Source of the DNA: CAVURS01 sp963834425
Lineage (GTDB): Bacteria > Actinomycetota > Actinomycetes > Actinomycetales > CAVURS01
DNA length: 64,000 bases
Direction: 5' to 3'
Assembly (NCBI GenBank): GCA_963834425.1
Contig: CAWIBR010000010.1
Coordinates: 248,001-312,000, forward strand
Translations under genes and position numbers: made by a program
Shown here: piece by piece, positions 8,458-16,824 of the stretch
Layout of the letters: each line of letters starts with the position of its first letter
How positions within the stretch are numbered: the stretch's first letter is position 1
The notes under the pieces: model-generated
The model's database searches: none
Seen by the model: only the letters and a program-made list of their open reading frames with translations
What the model was told of the DNA's origin: nothing

Positions 8458-9557
8458 ATGTTCAAGCCCACGCGCTCGCTCGCGCTCTGGGCCTGGGCCT
8501 CGCGCATCGCCTCCACCCTGATCGTCGGGCAGTCGGCCCAGGCCGACCCGAACCTGACCGAGGCCCGCCGCCAGGCGGCCGTCCTGCGTCAGCACCTGAA
8601 CGCACTGCAGACCGAACAGTCGATCGCGATCGAGCGGTACGACGGAATCGAGGACGAGCTCCAGCAGGCGGTCAGCGCCGAGCTCACCGACAGCGACCAG
8701 GCCGCGACCGCCGAGCAACAGGCCCAGGCAGCACGGGACGCCGTCACGGACCGCGCGCGGGCCCTCTACATGAGCGGCGGCCAACTCGGGCTGATCGCTA
8801 CCGTGCTGAGCGGCACGTCGCCCAGCGACGTGCTCGAGCGCGCCCAAAGCGTCAGCGCGGTGATCAGCTCCGGGGACGTCACAGCTGCCGTCGTCCAGTC
8901 CGGCGCCCGCCAGTCCGGCCGACGTGGCCGCCGCGAGCAGCGGTGAGCCGGCAGAAGGTCGCCGTCCTGAAGCAGGAGACCGCCGCGAGCCTGGCTCGGG
9001 TCCAGGTCCTGCTCGCCCGCCAGAAGACGCTGATCCACCAGGCCGACAAGACCGTCGTCCGGCTCGCTGCCCAGGAGCAACGAGCCGCCGAAGCCGCCGC
9101 GCTGGCCCAGGCCTCGACGTCCGCCGCGGCGGCGGGCATCCCGGTCGGCGACTCCGGATCGTTGCCCTCGGCGATCACCGGGCCCAACCAGGCGGCGACC
9201 GTGGCCATCGCGGCGGCCCGGACCCGGCTCGGCCTGCCCTACCTGTGGGGGGCGACCGGGCCAACGCGTTTCGACTGCTCCGGGCTGATGATGTGGTCCT
9301 ATGCCCGGGCCGGGATCTCCCTGCCCCGGACCTCACGCGAGCAGTACGCCGGGCTGCCGCACGTCGCGCTGACCGATCTGCAGCCGGGCGACCTGGTCTT
9401 CTACGCCACGAACACCTCCGACCCCGGCACCATTCACCACGTCGCCATGTACCTCGGCAACGGTCTGGTGATCCACGCCCCGCACACCGGCGACGTGGTG
9501 CGCTACGCGCCGGTCAACATGCCGGGTCTGATCGGTGCCGTCCGCCCGACGCTCTAG
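8458..9557 (+). CDS. NlpC/P60 cell-wall hydrolase with N-terminal coiled coil (one apparent frameshift)
   Basis: About 365 aa. The N-terminus is a signal segment followed by a long alpha-helical region (EARRQAAVLRQHLNALQTEQ; AQAARDAVTDRARALYMSGG), as in RipA/RipC-type peptidoglycan endopeptidases. The C-terminal 130 residues are an NlpC/P60 domain: FDCSGLMMWSYARAG supplies the catalytic Cys, HHVAMYLGNGLVIHAP the His, and LQPGDLVFY is typical. It should cut D-Glu-mDAP bonds outside the cell. The frame shifts by one base between about 8890 and 8943: AQSVSAVISSGDVTAAV is in the first frame and RQKVAVLKQETAASLARVQ in the second. The ATG at 8458 is the first sensible start after the broken upstream gene. 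Confidence 0.8.
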
Positions 9558-9772
9558 CCAACCCGACGCCCACCCCGCTGCCGGCCGGCCGAGACCGGAC
9601 GCATCGCCCGTCTCACCCGTCACGTGACGTATCTCCGGCACCGCAACACCTAGCATTGGTAGCCGTCCGGAGTTGCCCGCAGGTCCTGCTGCGAACCGCG
9701 TGCTCCGTACGAACCGAAGATGGACCGAAGCCGGACGGCTGACCGATCGAGGATCTGGGGAGGTGGCCGGGC

Positions 9773-11677
9773 GTGGACGCAGTGGGGCCGGGCACCCTGC
9801 TCGCCGGGCGGTACCACGTCCAGCAACGTGTCCATCAGGGGACCTGGTCTTCGGTCTGGCAAGCCGTCGACGAGACCCTGGAGCGACCGGTCAGCCTTCG
9901 CGTCGTCGACGCCGGCCACCCCCGCGGATCGGACGTCGTCGACGCGGCCCGACGGGCCGCCGGGGTCGAGGACCCCCGACTGCAACGCGTGCTCGACGTC
10001 GGTGTCGAAGACGGACTGACCTACGTGGTCTCGGAGTGGGTTGGAGCGGACAGCCTCACCGAGCTGATCCGCTCAGGCATGCCGCCTGCGGACGAGGTAC
10101 GCCGCCTGGTCGGCGAAGCGGCGACCGCGCTCGAGGCGGCCCGTCATCGGGGGCTGCACCACCTGATGCTGACGCCGGACAGCCTGCTGCGCGGCCACGA
10201 CGGCCCGGTCACGGTCACCGGCCTGGCTGTGGACGCCGCACTGGCCGGCACCGACCTCGCCGACGGGGTCGAGGCGAGCCGGCGCGATGCCCGAGCGCTG
10301 GTCGCTCTCATCTATGTCGGGCTGACCGGCCGGTGGCCGCTGGATCCGATGCCCGGCCTGGAGCCACCGCCCCGGGTCGGATCCGGACTGCCCGGCCCTT
10401 CCGAGCTCGCCTCTGGAGTCCCCGCCGACCTCGACGCCCTGTGCCGCCGGGCCCTGGCCGGACAGCGCTACGACGGACCGGCCGACCCCGGACAGGTCGC
10501 CACGGCGCTGGCTCCCTGGGCCGCCGGACCGGTGGTTGGTCCGCGTCGAACGAGCGGCGCGTTCCCCATCTCCTTGACCTCCGACCACGGACCGGCGACC
10601 GCGGTCATCTCGGCGGTGAACCCCTCGTCGGTGCAGTCCGCCGTCAACGCTCCACGACCGGCGGTGCCGCCGGCTCCCCCGGTTCGCCCTCCGACCACTC
10701 ATGTGCCCCCCCAGGTCCCGGAGCCCGAGCCCGATCGTGAGGCAGCGCCGCCCGCGGCGGTCGCGGGTCTTCCGGGGGCCTTTCCGACCGCCCCGCCCGT
10801 GGTGACCTCCACGTGGCCGCCGTTGCCGGTGATCCGTCCCGCCGCGGAGGCCGCGGTCGTGGCTGGAGCGGCGGCCGAGACCGGTGCAGCCGAGCGCGCC
10901 GAGACATCCGTCGGCCCCAGCATCGTCCCCAGCATCGTCCCAGCATCAGGACCGAAGGCAGCGGCCCCAACCCCCCAGTCATCGGAGGCGGCACCGGAAG
11001 CGGAACCGCCGGCGCCGCTGTTGCCTGCCGCCTCGACCGCTCGGCCGCCGGCCGCGCAGACCCGCGCCGTTCTCGGCGTAGTGCTGGGCTTCGTCCTCGT
11101 CCTCTGCCTGCTCGCCTACTGCGGCCTGCGCTCTTTCGGCGGCTCCGGCGGCTCGGCCACCGGCTCCGCGCCCAGCGCTCACACCGCCTCCGCGAGCCCG
11201 CCAGCAGCCGAACCCTCGAACGCGTCGACCCCTGGCCCGGCGGCCGGTGCGCCCCTCGAGATCGTGTCCGCCACCGGATTCGACCCTCAGGGCGACGGCT
11301 CGGAGGGCAACGCGCTGGCCCCGAAGGCCTACGACGGGAAGCCGACGTCCGGCTGGACGTCGGACACCTATCGGACGCCCAACTGGGGTGGGCTGAAGAA
11401 GGGCGTGGGTCTGCGCCTGGACCTCGGTCACCCGCAGACGGTCCACAGCGCGAAGCTCCGCATCGGCGGCACCGGCGCGGCGATCGAGCTGCTCGCCGTA
11501 CACGGCGCCAGCCTCAGTGGCGCGACGGTCCTGGCCAAACGGTCCGCTGCGTCCGGGTCGGTCACCCTCACCGTGGCCCAGCCGATCAGCACGCGGTACG
11601 TCGTCGTCTGGTTCACCCGACCCGGCCAGTTCAGTGGCGGCTACCGGGCCGAGGTCGACGACGTGGTCTTGCGATGA
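9773..11677 (+). CDS. Pseudokinase with membrane helix and extracellular discoidin-like domain (MviN C-terminal counterpart)
   Basis: A 634-aa protein, GTG start with GGGGAGGTGG about 8 bases upstream. Residues 1-250 resemble a Ser/Thr kinase fold (LLAGRYHVQQRVHQGTWSSVWQAVDE) but key residues are missing: the glycine loop is degenerate, the VAIK lysine region reads VSLRVVD, the HRDLKPxN loop reads HHLMLTPDSLL, and no DFG is visible. It is therefore a pseudokinase. A Pro/Ala-rich linker leads to one membrane helix near residues 428-450 (VLGVVLGFVLVLCLLAYCGL), then a ~140-aa extracellular beta domain with AYDGKPTSGWTSDTY, resembling F5/8-type carbohydrate-binding domains. In mycobacteria this arrangement is the C-terminal part of MviN, where phosphorylation by PknB recruits FhaA. 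PknB and FhaA homologues are in this window. Confidence 0.85.
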   Translation: MDAVGPGTLLAGRYHVQQRVHQGTWSSVWQAVDETLERPVSLRVVDAGHPRGSDVVDAARRAAGVEDPRLQRVLDVGVEDGLTYVVSEWVGADSLTELIRSGMPPADEVRRLVGEAATALEAARHRGLHHLMLTPDSLLRGHDGPVTVTGLAVDAALAGTDLADGVEASRRDARALVALIYVGLTGRWPLDPMPGLEPPPRVGSGLPGPSELASGVPADLDALCRRALAGQRYDGPADPGQVATALAPWAAGPVVGPRRTSGAFPISLTSDHGPATAVISAVNPSSVQSAVNAPRPAVPPAPPVRPPTTHVPPQVPEPEPDREAAPPAAVAGLPGAFPTAPPVVTSTWPPLPVIRPAAEAAVVAGAAAETGAAERAETSVGPSIVPSIVPASGPKAAAPTPQSSEAAPEAEPPAPLLPAASTARPPAAQTRAVLGVVLGFVLVLCLLAYCGLRSFGGSGGSATGSAPSAHTASASPPAAEPSNASTPGPAAGAPLEIVSATGFDPQGDGSEGNALAPKAYDGKPTSGWTSDTYRTPNWGGLKKGVGLRLDLGHPQTVHSAKLRIGGTGAAIELLAVHGASLSGATVLAKRSAASGSVTLTVAQPISTRYVVVWFTRPGQFSGGYRAEVDDVVLR

Positions 11678-11705
11678 GCCACCCGATGAGCCAGCTGATG
11701 CGCCG

Positions 11706-12353
11706 ATGACCGGGCCGGCGTCGCCGACCGATGCCGAACTGCTCGCAGCCCACGTTGAGGGTGACCCGGACGCCTTCGGGGAGTTGGTCCGTCGACATCG
11801 AGACCGGCTCTGGGCCGTGGCCCTGCGGACGCTCGGCGACCGCGAGGAGGCTGCCGACGCCGTCCAGGAGGCGTTGCTCTCTGCCTTCCGCCGAGCCGAC
11901 ACCTTCCGTGGCGACGCCGCCGTCACCACCTGGCTGCACCGGATCGTGGTCAACGCGTGCCTGGACCGGGTCCGCCGCCGCAGCGCCCGACCCACATCCC
12001 CGCTGGGCGAACTCGACCCGCCGGCCCGGGGTGACGATGCGACCGCGGTCGAGCAGCGCCTGGACGTGAGCCGAGCCTTGGCTGCTCTGCCGGACGCCCA
12101 GCGAGTGGCTCTGGTCCTGGTCGACATGCAGGGCCTGTCAGTGGCCGAGGTGGCACAGATCACCGGTGTCGCCGAGGGAACCGTGAAGTCCCGCTGTGCG
12201 CGGGGCCGGGCTGCCCTGGCGCCCGTTGCTGCGTCCGGGTGCGGACAGCCACCGTCGCCGACCAGGGAACCCCACGCTGACTCCGGGCGTCCCACCACTG
12301 CCGACCGGTCCGGACGGCGGGCCTCCAGCAGGTCACGGAGGTGGACCGGTTGA
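11706..12353 (+). CDS. sigM: ECF RNA polymerase sigma factor, SigM-like
   Basis: A 215-aa sigma-70 family ECF factor. Region 2 is AFGELVRRHRDRLWAVALRTLGDREEAADAVQEALLSAFRRADTF and region 4 is ALAALPDAQRVALVLVDMQGLSVAEVAQITGVAEGTVKSRCARGRAAL, a helix-turn-helix ending in the usual KSR. Its place after the pseudokinase gene and before an anti-sigma gene and trxB/trxA mirrors sigM (Rv3911) in M. tuberculosis. After RGRAALA the annotated frame turns into Arg/Ser-rich sequence, while the next frame reads PLLRPGADSHRRRPGNP and ends at 12360; the tail may thus be frameshifted near 12220. Start ATG 11706 is the first in frame after the previous gene. Confidence 0.88.
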   Translation: MTGPASPTDAELLAAHVEGDPDAFGELVRRHRDRLWAVALRTLGDREEAADAVQEALLSAFRRADTFRGDAAVTTWLHRIVVNACLDRVRRRSARPTSPLGELDPPARGDDATAVEQRLDVSRALAALPDAQRVALVLVDMQGLSVAEVAQITGVAEGTVKSRCARGRAALAPVAASGCGQPPSPTREPHADSGRPTTADRSGRRASSRSRRWTG

Positions 12354-12400
12354 GCCATAACGAACAGCGGGACGACCCGAAGAACAACCCGAAGGACAGC

Positions 12401-13342
12401 ATGTACGGCGACCAGCGCGACGATGGTCACACCGCGCCCCCCGGACCCCCGGGGCCTCACCTCACGCCCGAGGAGCTGGACGACCTCGCCGCTCAGGCGA
12501 GCGCCGAACGCGATCCTGACCAGCAGGAGGAGGCGGGTGGCCGGGAGGCTCACCTCCAGGACCACCTCCGCCAGTGCCCCGCCTGCCGCTCGGCGTTGGG
12601 CGATCAGGTCGAGGTGGGTGCGTGGCTGCGCCGGGCTCCGGCCGTGGGGCCGATGCCTGCCGATGCGGTCGCTCGGCTGGACGCTGCTCTCGCCGGGGCC
12701 TCGTCAGCTCGCGCCAACGCCTCGGCTCCGGCCGCCGTCACCGCAGAGAGCGCGGCCAACCTCGAGCATCCCGGCACCGTGCTCCCGATGACCCCTCGGG
12801 ACGAGCGCACCGGCTTGCTCGGCCGGCTGGCCGAGTCGCGGCTCACCAAGTCGCTCGTCGCCGCCGCCGCAGTCCTGCTGATCGCAGGGGGGACCTTCGC
12901 CGCCATTCACCGAAACCACTCGACCGGGGACACGAACAGCGGGGCGAGCTCGGCCTCCGTCGACGCAGGCGCCAGCGCCCCGGCCGCGCCGGGCGGGGCG
13001 GTCCAGGTCCGCCAGACCGGCACGGCCTACACCACCGCCAACATCAGCGCCGAAGTCACCAAGCAGCTGGCCCAGACGGGCGGCGTCGTGCCCGTGGCCA
13101 CTCCTCAGGCGGCGACCGACGCCAAGAGCACACTGCTCACGCCGACCGGTTTGAAGGCCTGCCTGGCCGCGCTCCAGGCGCCGGGCGTGGTGCCGGTATT
13201 TGTGGACATCGCGACCTACAACGGCAAGCCGGCCGCAGTGCTCGTGCTGCCGAACGGCGACGGCACCCGGGACCTCTGGGTAGTCGCTCCGACCTGCGCG
13301 CCGAACGCCGACGGGACGATGTTGTTCAAGAAGCTGGGTTGA
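12401..13342 (+). CDS. Zinc-binding anti-sigma factor, membrane-anchored
   Basis: A 313-aa protein encoded directly after the ECF sigma gene. Residues 55-62 form an HX3CX2C zinc anti-sigma motif (HLRQCPAC), followed by an acidic-to-Ala-rich segment, one membrane helix at about 148-172 (KSLVAAAAVLLIAGGTFAAI) and an extracellular domain. It should hold the sigma factor at the membrane until a signal arrives. I chose ATG 12401 because GAAGGA lies just upstream; GTG 12341 in the same frame would add 20 polar residues and overlap the sigma gene. This is the counterpart of Rv3912 (RsmA). Confidence 0.85.
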   Translation: MYGDQRDDGHTAPPGPPGPHLTPEELDDLAAQASAERDPDQQEEAGGREAHLQDHLRQCPACRSALGDQVEVGAWLRRAPAVGPMPADAVARLDAALAGASSARANASAPAAVTAESAANLEHPGTVLPMTPRDERTGLLGRLAESRLTKSLVAAAAVLLIAGGTFAAIHRNHSTGDTNSGASSASVDAGASAPAAPGGAVQVRQTGTAYTTANISAEVTKQLAQTGGVVPVATPQAATDAKSTLLTPTGLKACLAALQAPGVVPVFVDIATYNGKPAAVLVLPNGDGTRDLWVVAPTCAPNADGTMLFKKLG

Positions 13343-13361
13343 CCGCGCGCTCCTTCGGCGG

Positions 13362-13387
13362 GGAACACGACCGCCGTAGGATCGGTT
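13362..13387 (+). promoter_or_regulatory. Candidate SigR/SigH-type promoter of trxBA
   Basis: GGAAC at 13362-13366 is followed after exactly 18 bases by GTT at 13385-13387. This fits the GGAAT-N18/19-GTT pattern of thiol-stress ECF sigma factors that control trxBA in Streptomyces. It sits about 55 bases before the TTG of trxB. The sigma factor encoded just upstream is a possible alternative user. Confidence 0.5.
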
Positions 13388-13440
13388 CACCAGACGGCAG
13401 CCGTGATCGGCCGCCGAACCGCACAGGCAAAGGAATCCCG

Positions 13441-14469
13441 TTGACCACCGCGAGCACCGAGAGCACCGAGATCCGCTCGGTCATCATCATCGGCTCGGGG
13501 CCGGCCGGCTACACCGCCGCCGTGTACGCCGCGCGAGCCAACCTCCGGCCGCTTGTCTTCGAAGGCTCGATCACCTTCGGCGGCGCCCTGATGAACACCA
13601 CCGAGGTCGAGAACTACCCGGGCTTCCGGGACGGCGTGATGGGCCCCGACCTGATGGAGTCCATGCGCGCGCAAGCCGAGCGGTTCGGTGCCGAGCTGGT
13701 CACCGACGACGTCGTCGAGGCTCGGCTGTCCGGTGACATCAAGGAGGTCGTGACCGGCAACGGCCAGACCTACCGGGCTCACGCCGTCATCCTGGCCATG
13801 GGCTCGGCCTACCGGGAGCTGGGACTCCCGGACGAGAAGCGGCTGTCCGGCCACGGCGTCTCGTGGTGCGCCACCTGCGACGGCTTCTTCTTCCGCGAGC
13901 AGGACATCGTTGTGGTCGGCGGCGGCGACTCGGCCATCGAGGAGGCGACGTTCCTCACCAAGTTCGCCAAGTCGGTGACCCTGGTCCACCGCCGGGACTC
14001 GCTGCGCGCGTCGAAGATCATGCAAGACCGGGCCAAGGCCAACGAGAAGATCCGCTTCGCCTGGAACAGCGAGGTGACCGCGATCCACGGCGAGGCCAAG
14101 CTCAACGCCGTGACCCTGCGCGACACCATCACCGGCGAGGAGCGGCGGGTGCCAGTGACCGGACTCTTCATCGCGATCGGCCACGACCCGCGGGTGGAGC
14201 TGGTTCGCGGTCAGGTCGACCTGGACGCCGCCGGCTACATCTGCGTCGAGGGTCGGACCACCCGGACCAACCTGCCCGGCGTGTTCGCGGCCGGTGACGT
14301 CGTCGATCACGAGTACATGCAGGCCATCACCGCGGCCGGCTCCGGTTGCGCGGCCGCCCTGGACGCCGAGCGGTTCCTGGCCGCCTTGGAGGACGCGACT
14401 GACGGTGCCACGGCGCAGACTGACGCCGGAGAGCATCCCCGCCAGGCGGAGGCGCTCGCCCGGGCCTGA
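13441..14469 (+). CDS. trxB: Thioredoxin-disulfide reductase
   Basis: A 342-aa flavoprotein that passes electrons from NADPH to thioredoxin in the cytoplasm. It has the N-terminal FAD site IIIGSGPAGYTAAVYAARA, the redox-active CATC pair in GVSWCATCDGFFF, the NADPH site VVVGGGDSAIEEATFL and the late FAD motif GVFAAGDVVDHEYMQAITAAGSG. Length and motif order are those of the bacterial low-molecular-weight type. The TTG start at 13441 follows AAAGGA with good spacing; the frame is open far upstream but overlaps the anti-sigma gene. A thiol-stress-type promoter precedes it. It is followed by trxA after 91 bases. Confidence 0.96.
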   Translation: MTTASTESTEIRSVIIIGSGPAGYTAAVYAARANLRPLVFEGSITFGGALMNTTEVENYPGFRDGVMGPDLMESMRAQAERFGAELVTDDVVEARLSGDIKEVVTGNGQTYRAHAVILAMGSAYRELGLPDEKRLSGHGVSWCATCDGFFFREQDIVVVGGGDSAIEEATFLTKFAKSVTLVHRRDSLRASKIMQDRAKANEKIRFAWNSEVTAIHGEAKLNAVTLRDTITGEERRVPVTGLFIAIGHDPRVELVRGQVDLDAAGYICVEGRTTRTNLPGVFAAGDVVDHEYMQAITAAGSGCAAALDAERFLAALEDATDGATAQTDAGEHPRQAEALARA

Positions 14470-14560
14470 TTGCGTCGCCGGCAGCGGACTACCAGGGCCG
14501 CGACCAGCGTTACAGCACGTGAAGTTCAATCCCCGAAGACCCGAACGGAAGGAAGCCCCG

Positions 14561-14884
14561 ATGGGCGCCACCAAGGCCACGACCGACGCCACCTTCGACA
14601 CCGACGTGCTGGGCAGCGACAAGCCCGTGCTCGTCGACTTCTGGGCCGAGTGGTGCGGTCCGTGCCGCGCCGTCTCCCCGATCCTGGAGGAGATCGCCGC
14701 CGAGAACGAGGGCATCGAGGTGATCAAGCTCAACACCGACGAGAACCCGCAGATCACTGCTCGCTATGGCATCACGGGCATTCCGACCCTGAACGTCTAC
14801 GTCAAGGGTGAGCTGGTCAAGTCCATCACCGGCGCCCGGCCCAAGCCGATGCTCGTCCGCGAGCTCGCCGACTACCTCGCCTGA
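14561..14884 (+). CDS. trxA: Thioredoxin
   Basis: A 107-aa thioredoxin with the canonical active site WCGPC in VLVDFWAEWCGPCRAV, the cis-Pro motif GITGIPTLNVY and the conserved buried Asp region. It is the disulfide reductant recharged by the neighbouring TrxB. The ATG at 14561 is preceded by AACGGAAGG at a suitable distance. The frame is open further upstream, but that would run back into trxB. A hairpin follows at 14945-14981. Confidence 0.96.
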   Translation: MGATKATTDATFDTDVLGSDKPVLVDFWAEWCGPCRAVSPILEEIAAENEGIEVIKLNTDENPQITARYGITGIPTLNVYVKGELVKSITGARPKPMLVRELADYLA

Positions 14885-14944
14885 CCTCCCGCCCCAGCAC
14901 CCGGCGTACGTCGCCGTTTCGCGTCACGCGGGGTCAGTGCACCG

Positions 14945-14981
14945 AACTCCGCCCGCCAGCCCGCCGCTGGGGGGCGGAGTT
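14945..14981 (+). terminator. Hairpin downstream of trxA
   Basis: AACTCCGCCC at 14945-14954 pairs with GGGCGGAGTT at 14972-14981, with a GC-rich loop that can extend the stem, followed by a short T/G stretch. It lies 60 bases after trxA and is the likely intrinsic terminator separating trxBA from cwlM. A long T tract is missing, as is usual in actinobacteria. Confidence 0.65.
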
Positions 14982-15124
14982 TGCTGTCCGCGGGCTACCA
15001 TTCGCCGGACAGTCGGCGCGGTGTCGGCTCACGGTACGTGCCACGGTATAGACACAGCGTTAGTCTCGGTGGTCATCGTCAGACGATCGAGGTCGAACGT
15101 GCTCTCGCGGGGAGGGGGTTGCCC

Positions 15125-16288
15125 ATGACGACTGCACCCCTGTTCCGAGTGGGTGACAGCGGCCCGGCCGTCCGGGACATCCGTGATCGCCTCCAGACGA
15201 CCGGAGACCTGACACCCCCGGCCGCGCCGGTCCAGGTGGGCGAGGAGACGTACGACGCGTCGGTCGCCGACGCTGTTCGCGCCTTCCAGCAGCGGCGCGG
15301 ACTCCTGGCCGACGGCATCGTCGGCCCCCAGACGTATCGCGCCCTCGACGGCGCCCGCTGGTCGCTGGGCGACCGGATCCTGATCTACGCGCCCGGCCAT
15401 CTGCTCTCGGGCGACGACGTGGCCGAGCTGCAGGATCAGCTGCTGCGCCTTGGCTTTCACGTCGGGCGGGTCGACGGACTCTTCGGCCCCTCCACGGAGA
15501 GCGCGCTGCGCGAGCTGCAGCGCGGCGTGGGGCTGGTCCCGGACGGCACCTGCGGTCCTGCGACCCTCCGGGCGCTCGCCCAGCTGCTGACCCGATCGAT
15601 CACCGGCGGTGCGGCCCACCAGCTGCGCGAAACCGAGACGGTTCGCCAGGCCGGGCCGTCGCTGGCCGGCCGGGTGATCGTGCTGGATCCGGGTCACGGC
15701 GGTCCCGACGCCGGATCGCTGGCGAGCGGTCTCAGTGAGGCCGACGTGACCTTGGACATGGCCCGCCGGATCGAGGGGCGCCTGGCCGCCACCGGGGTGC
15801 TGGCGGTGATCACGCGATCGGCCGACGCCGACCCGGACGAGGGCGAACGCGCTGATGTCGCCAATCGGCTTGGTGCTGATCTGGTGATCTCATTGCATTG
15901 CGAGACAAGCGGATCCGCGTCGGCCAGTGGCGTTGCGGCCTACTTCTACGGCCACGACCGGCCCGGAGCCTGGTCGGCCGTCGGCGAGCGCCTGGCCGAC
16001 CTGATGCGTCGCGAGGTCGTGGCCCGCACCGGCCTGGTCGACTGCCAGTCCCATGCCCGGACCTGGGACCTGCTAAGACGCACCTCGATGCCCGCCGTCC
16101 GACTCGACGTGGGCTATCTGACCAATCCGGGGGACGCCGGCTTGCTGGCCGATCCGAGCTTCCGGGACACCGTCGCGGACGCCGTCGTCGTCGCCATCCA
16201 GCGCCTCTATCTCGGTGAGCAGGACATGTCGATGACCGGTGTCCTGCACCTGTCCGACGTCCTCGCCCAGGCCGGCCGCACGACCTGA
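15125..16288 (+). CDS. cwlM: CwlM-like peptidoglycan amidase-fold protein
   Basis: A 387-aa protein with two peptidoglycan-binding (PG_binding_1) repeats in the first 160 residues (SVADAVRAFQQRRGLLADGIVGPQTYRAL; FGPSTESALRELQRGVGLVPDGTCGPATL) and an Amidase_3 domain after about 180. Zinc ligands are visible: His in VLDPGHGG, Glu in SEADVTLDMA and His in ISLHCETS. The usual catalytic Glu before GFLSN is Asp here (VRLDVGYLTN). No signal peptide is present. In mycobacteria CwlM (Rv3915, same locus after trx) is a cytoplasmic PknB substrate that activates MurA rather than a hydrolase; the Asp fits a regulatory role. GGAGGGGG precedes ATG 15125. Confidence 0.9.
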   Translation: MTTAPLFRVGDSGPAVRDIRDRLQTTGDLTPPAAPVQVGEETYDASVADAVRAFQQRRGLLADGIVGPQTYRALDGARWSLGDRILIYAPGHLLSGDDVAELQDQLLRLGFHVGRVDGLFGPSTESALRELQRGVGLVPDGTCGPATLRALAQLLTRSITGGAAHQLRETETVRQAGPSLAGRVIVLDPGHGGPDAGSLASGLSEADVTLDMARRIEGRLAATGVLAVITRSADADPDEGERADVANRLGADLVISLHCETSGSASASGVAAYFYGHDRPGAWSAVGERLADLMRREVVARTGLVDCQSHARTWDLLRRTSMPAVRLDVGYLTNPGDAGLLADPSFRDTVADAVVVAIQRLYLGEQDMSMTGVLHLSDVLAQAGRTT

Positions 16289-16292
16289 CGCC

Positions 16293-16808
16293 CTACCCCG
16301 ACGGGGCCGGCCCCTGGTCCTCGCCCCGGTCAGACGTCAGCTCCAGCTCGTAGAAGTACGTGATCGGCCCGTCCGGCCGTTCGCGATTGATGAAGCCCAC
16401 GCTCTCGTAGAGCGCTCGGGCAGCGACGTCGTCCGCACTGGTGCCCAGGTCCATGCTGTCCGCCCCGCGTTCGCGGGCCAGCCGTAGCGCCGCGGTCAGG
16501 ATGCCGCGGCCCAGACCCTGACCGCGCTCCACCGGCGCGACGTAGAGCTCGGCCAGGTACGACTCCTGGCCCGTGCTCCAGAGGGCGGGCCGGAAGCGGA
16601 GCACCGCGATGCCGACCGGATCCTGGCCCGAGCGGCCTCCGAGGAGCACGACCGCCTCACCGGTCGCGGTGATGTGCTCCAACCTCGCGGTCAACGCCCG
16701 TGGGCCCGGCGTCGGGTCGTCGTATTCACGGTTGAAGGCGTCCAGCAACTGGGCAGCGACGGGCAGGTCCGCTGCCTCGGCCGGTCGCACCACCCAGTCG
16801 GACACCAC
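16293..16808 (-). CDS. GNAT-family N-acetyltransferase
   Basis: A 171-aa single GNAT domain. The acetyl-CoA loop is visible as LYVAPVERGQGLGRGILTAALRLARERGA, followed by the late motif ARALYESVGFINRER. It transfers an acetyl group to an unknown amine. It starts at GTG 16808, 16 bases after the stop of another GNAT gene, so both probably share a transcript. Its stop faces the cwlM stop with only 4 bases between them, leaving no room for a separate terminator. Confidence 0.88.
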   Translation of the reverse strand: MVSDWVVRPAEAADLPVAAQLLDAFNREYDDPTPGPRALTARLEHITATGEAVVLLGGRSGQDPVGIAVLRFRPALWSTGQESYLAELYVAPVERGQGLGRGILTAALRLARERGADSMDLGTSADDVAARALYESVGFINRERPDGPITYFYELELTSDRGEDQGPAPSG

Positions 16809-16824
16809 CGGCCGGACCCGAGCC

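Noticed and set aside
10979..12565. 528-aa minus-strand frame opposite the pseudokinase end and sigM
   Set aside because: Antisense shadow; Arg/Ser/Gly-rich with no recognisable domain, overlapping two supported genes.
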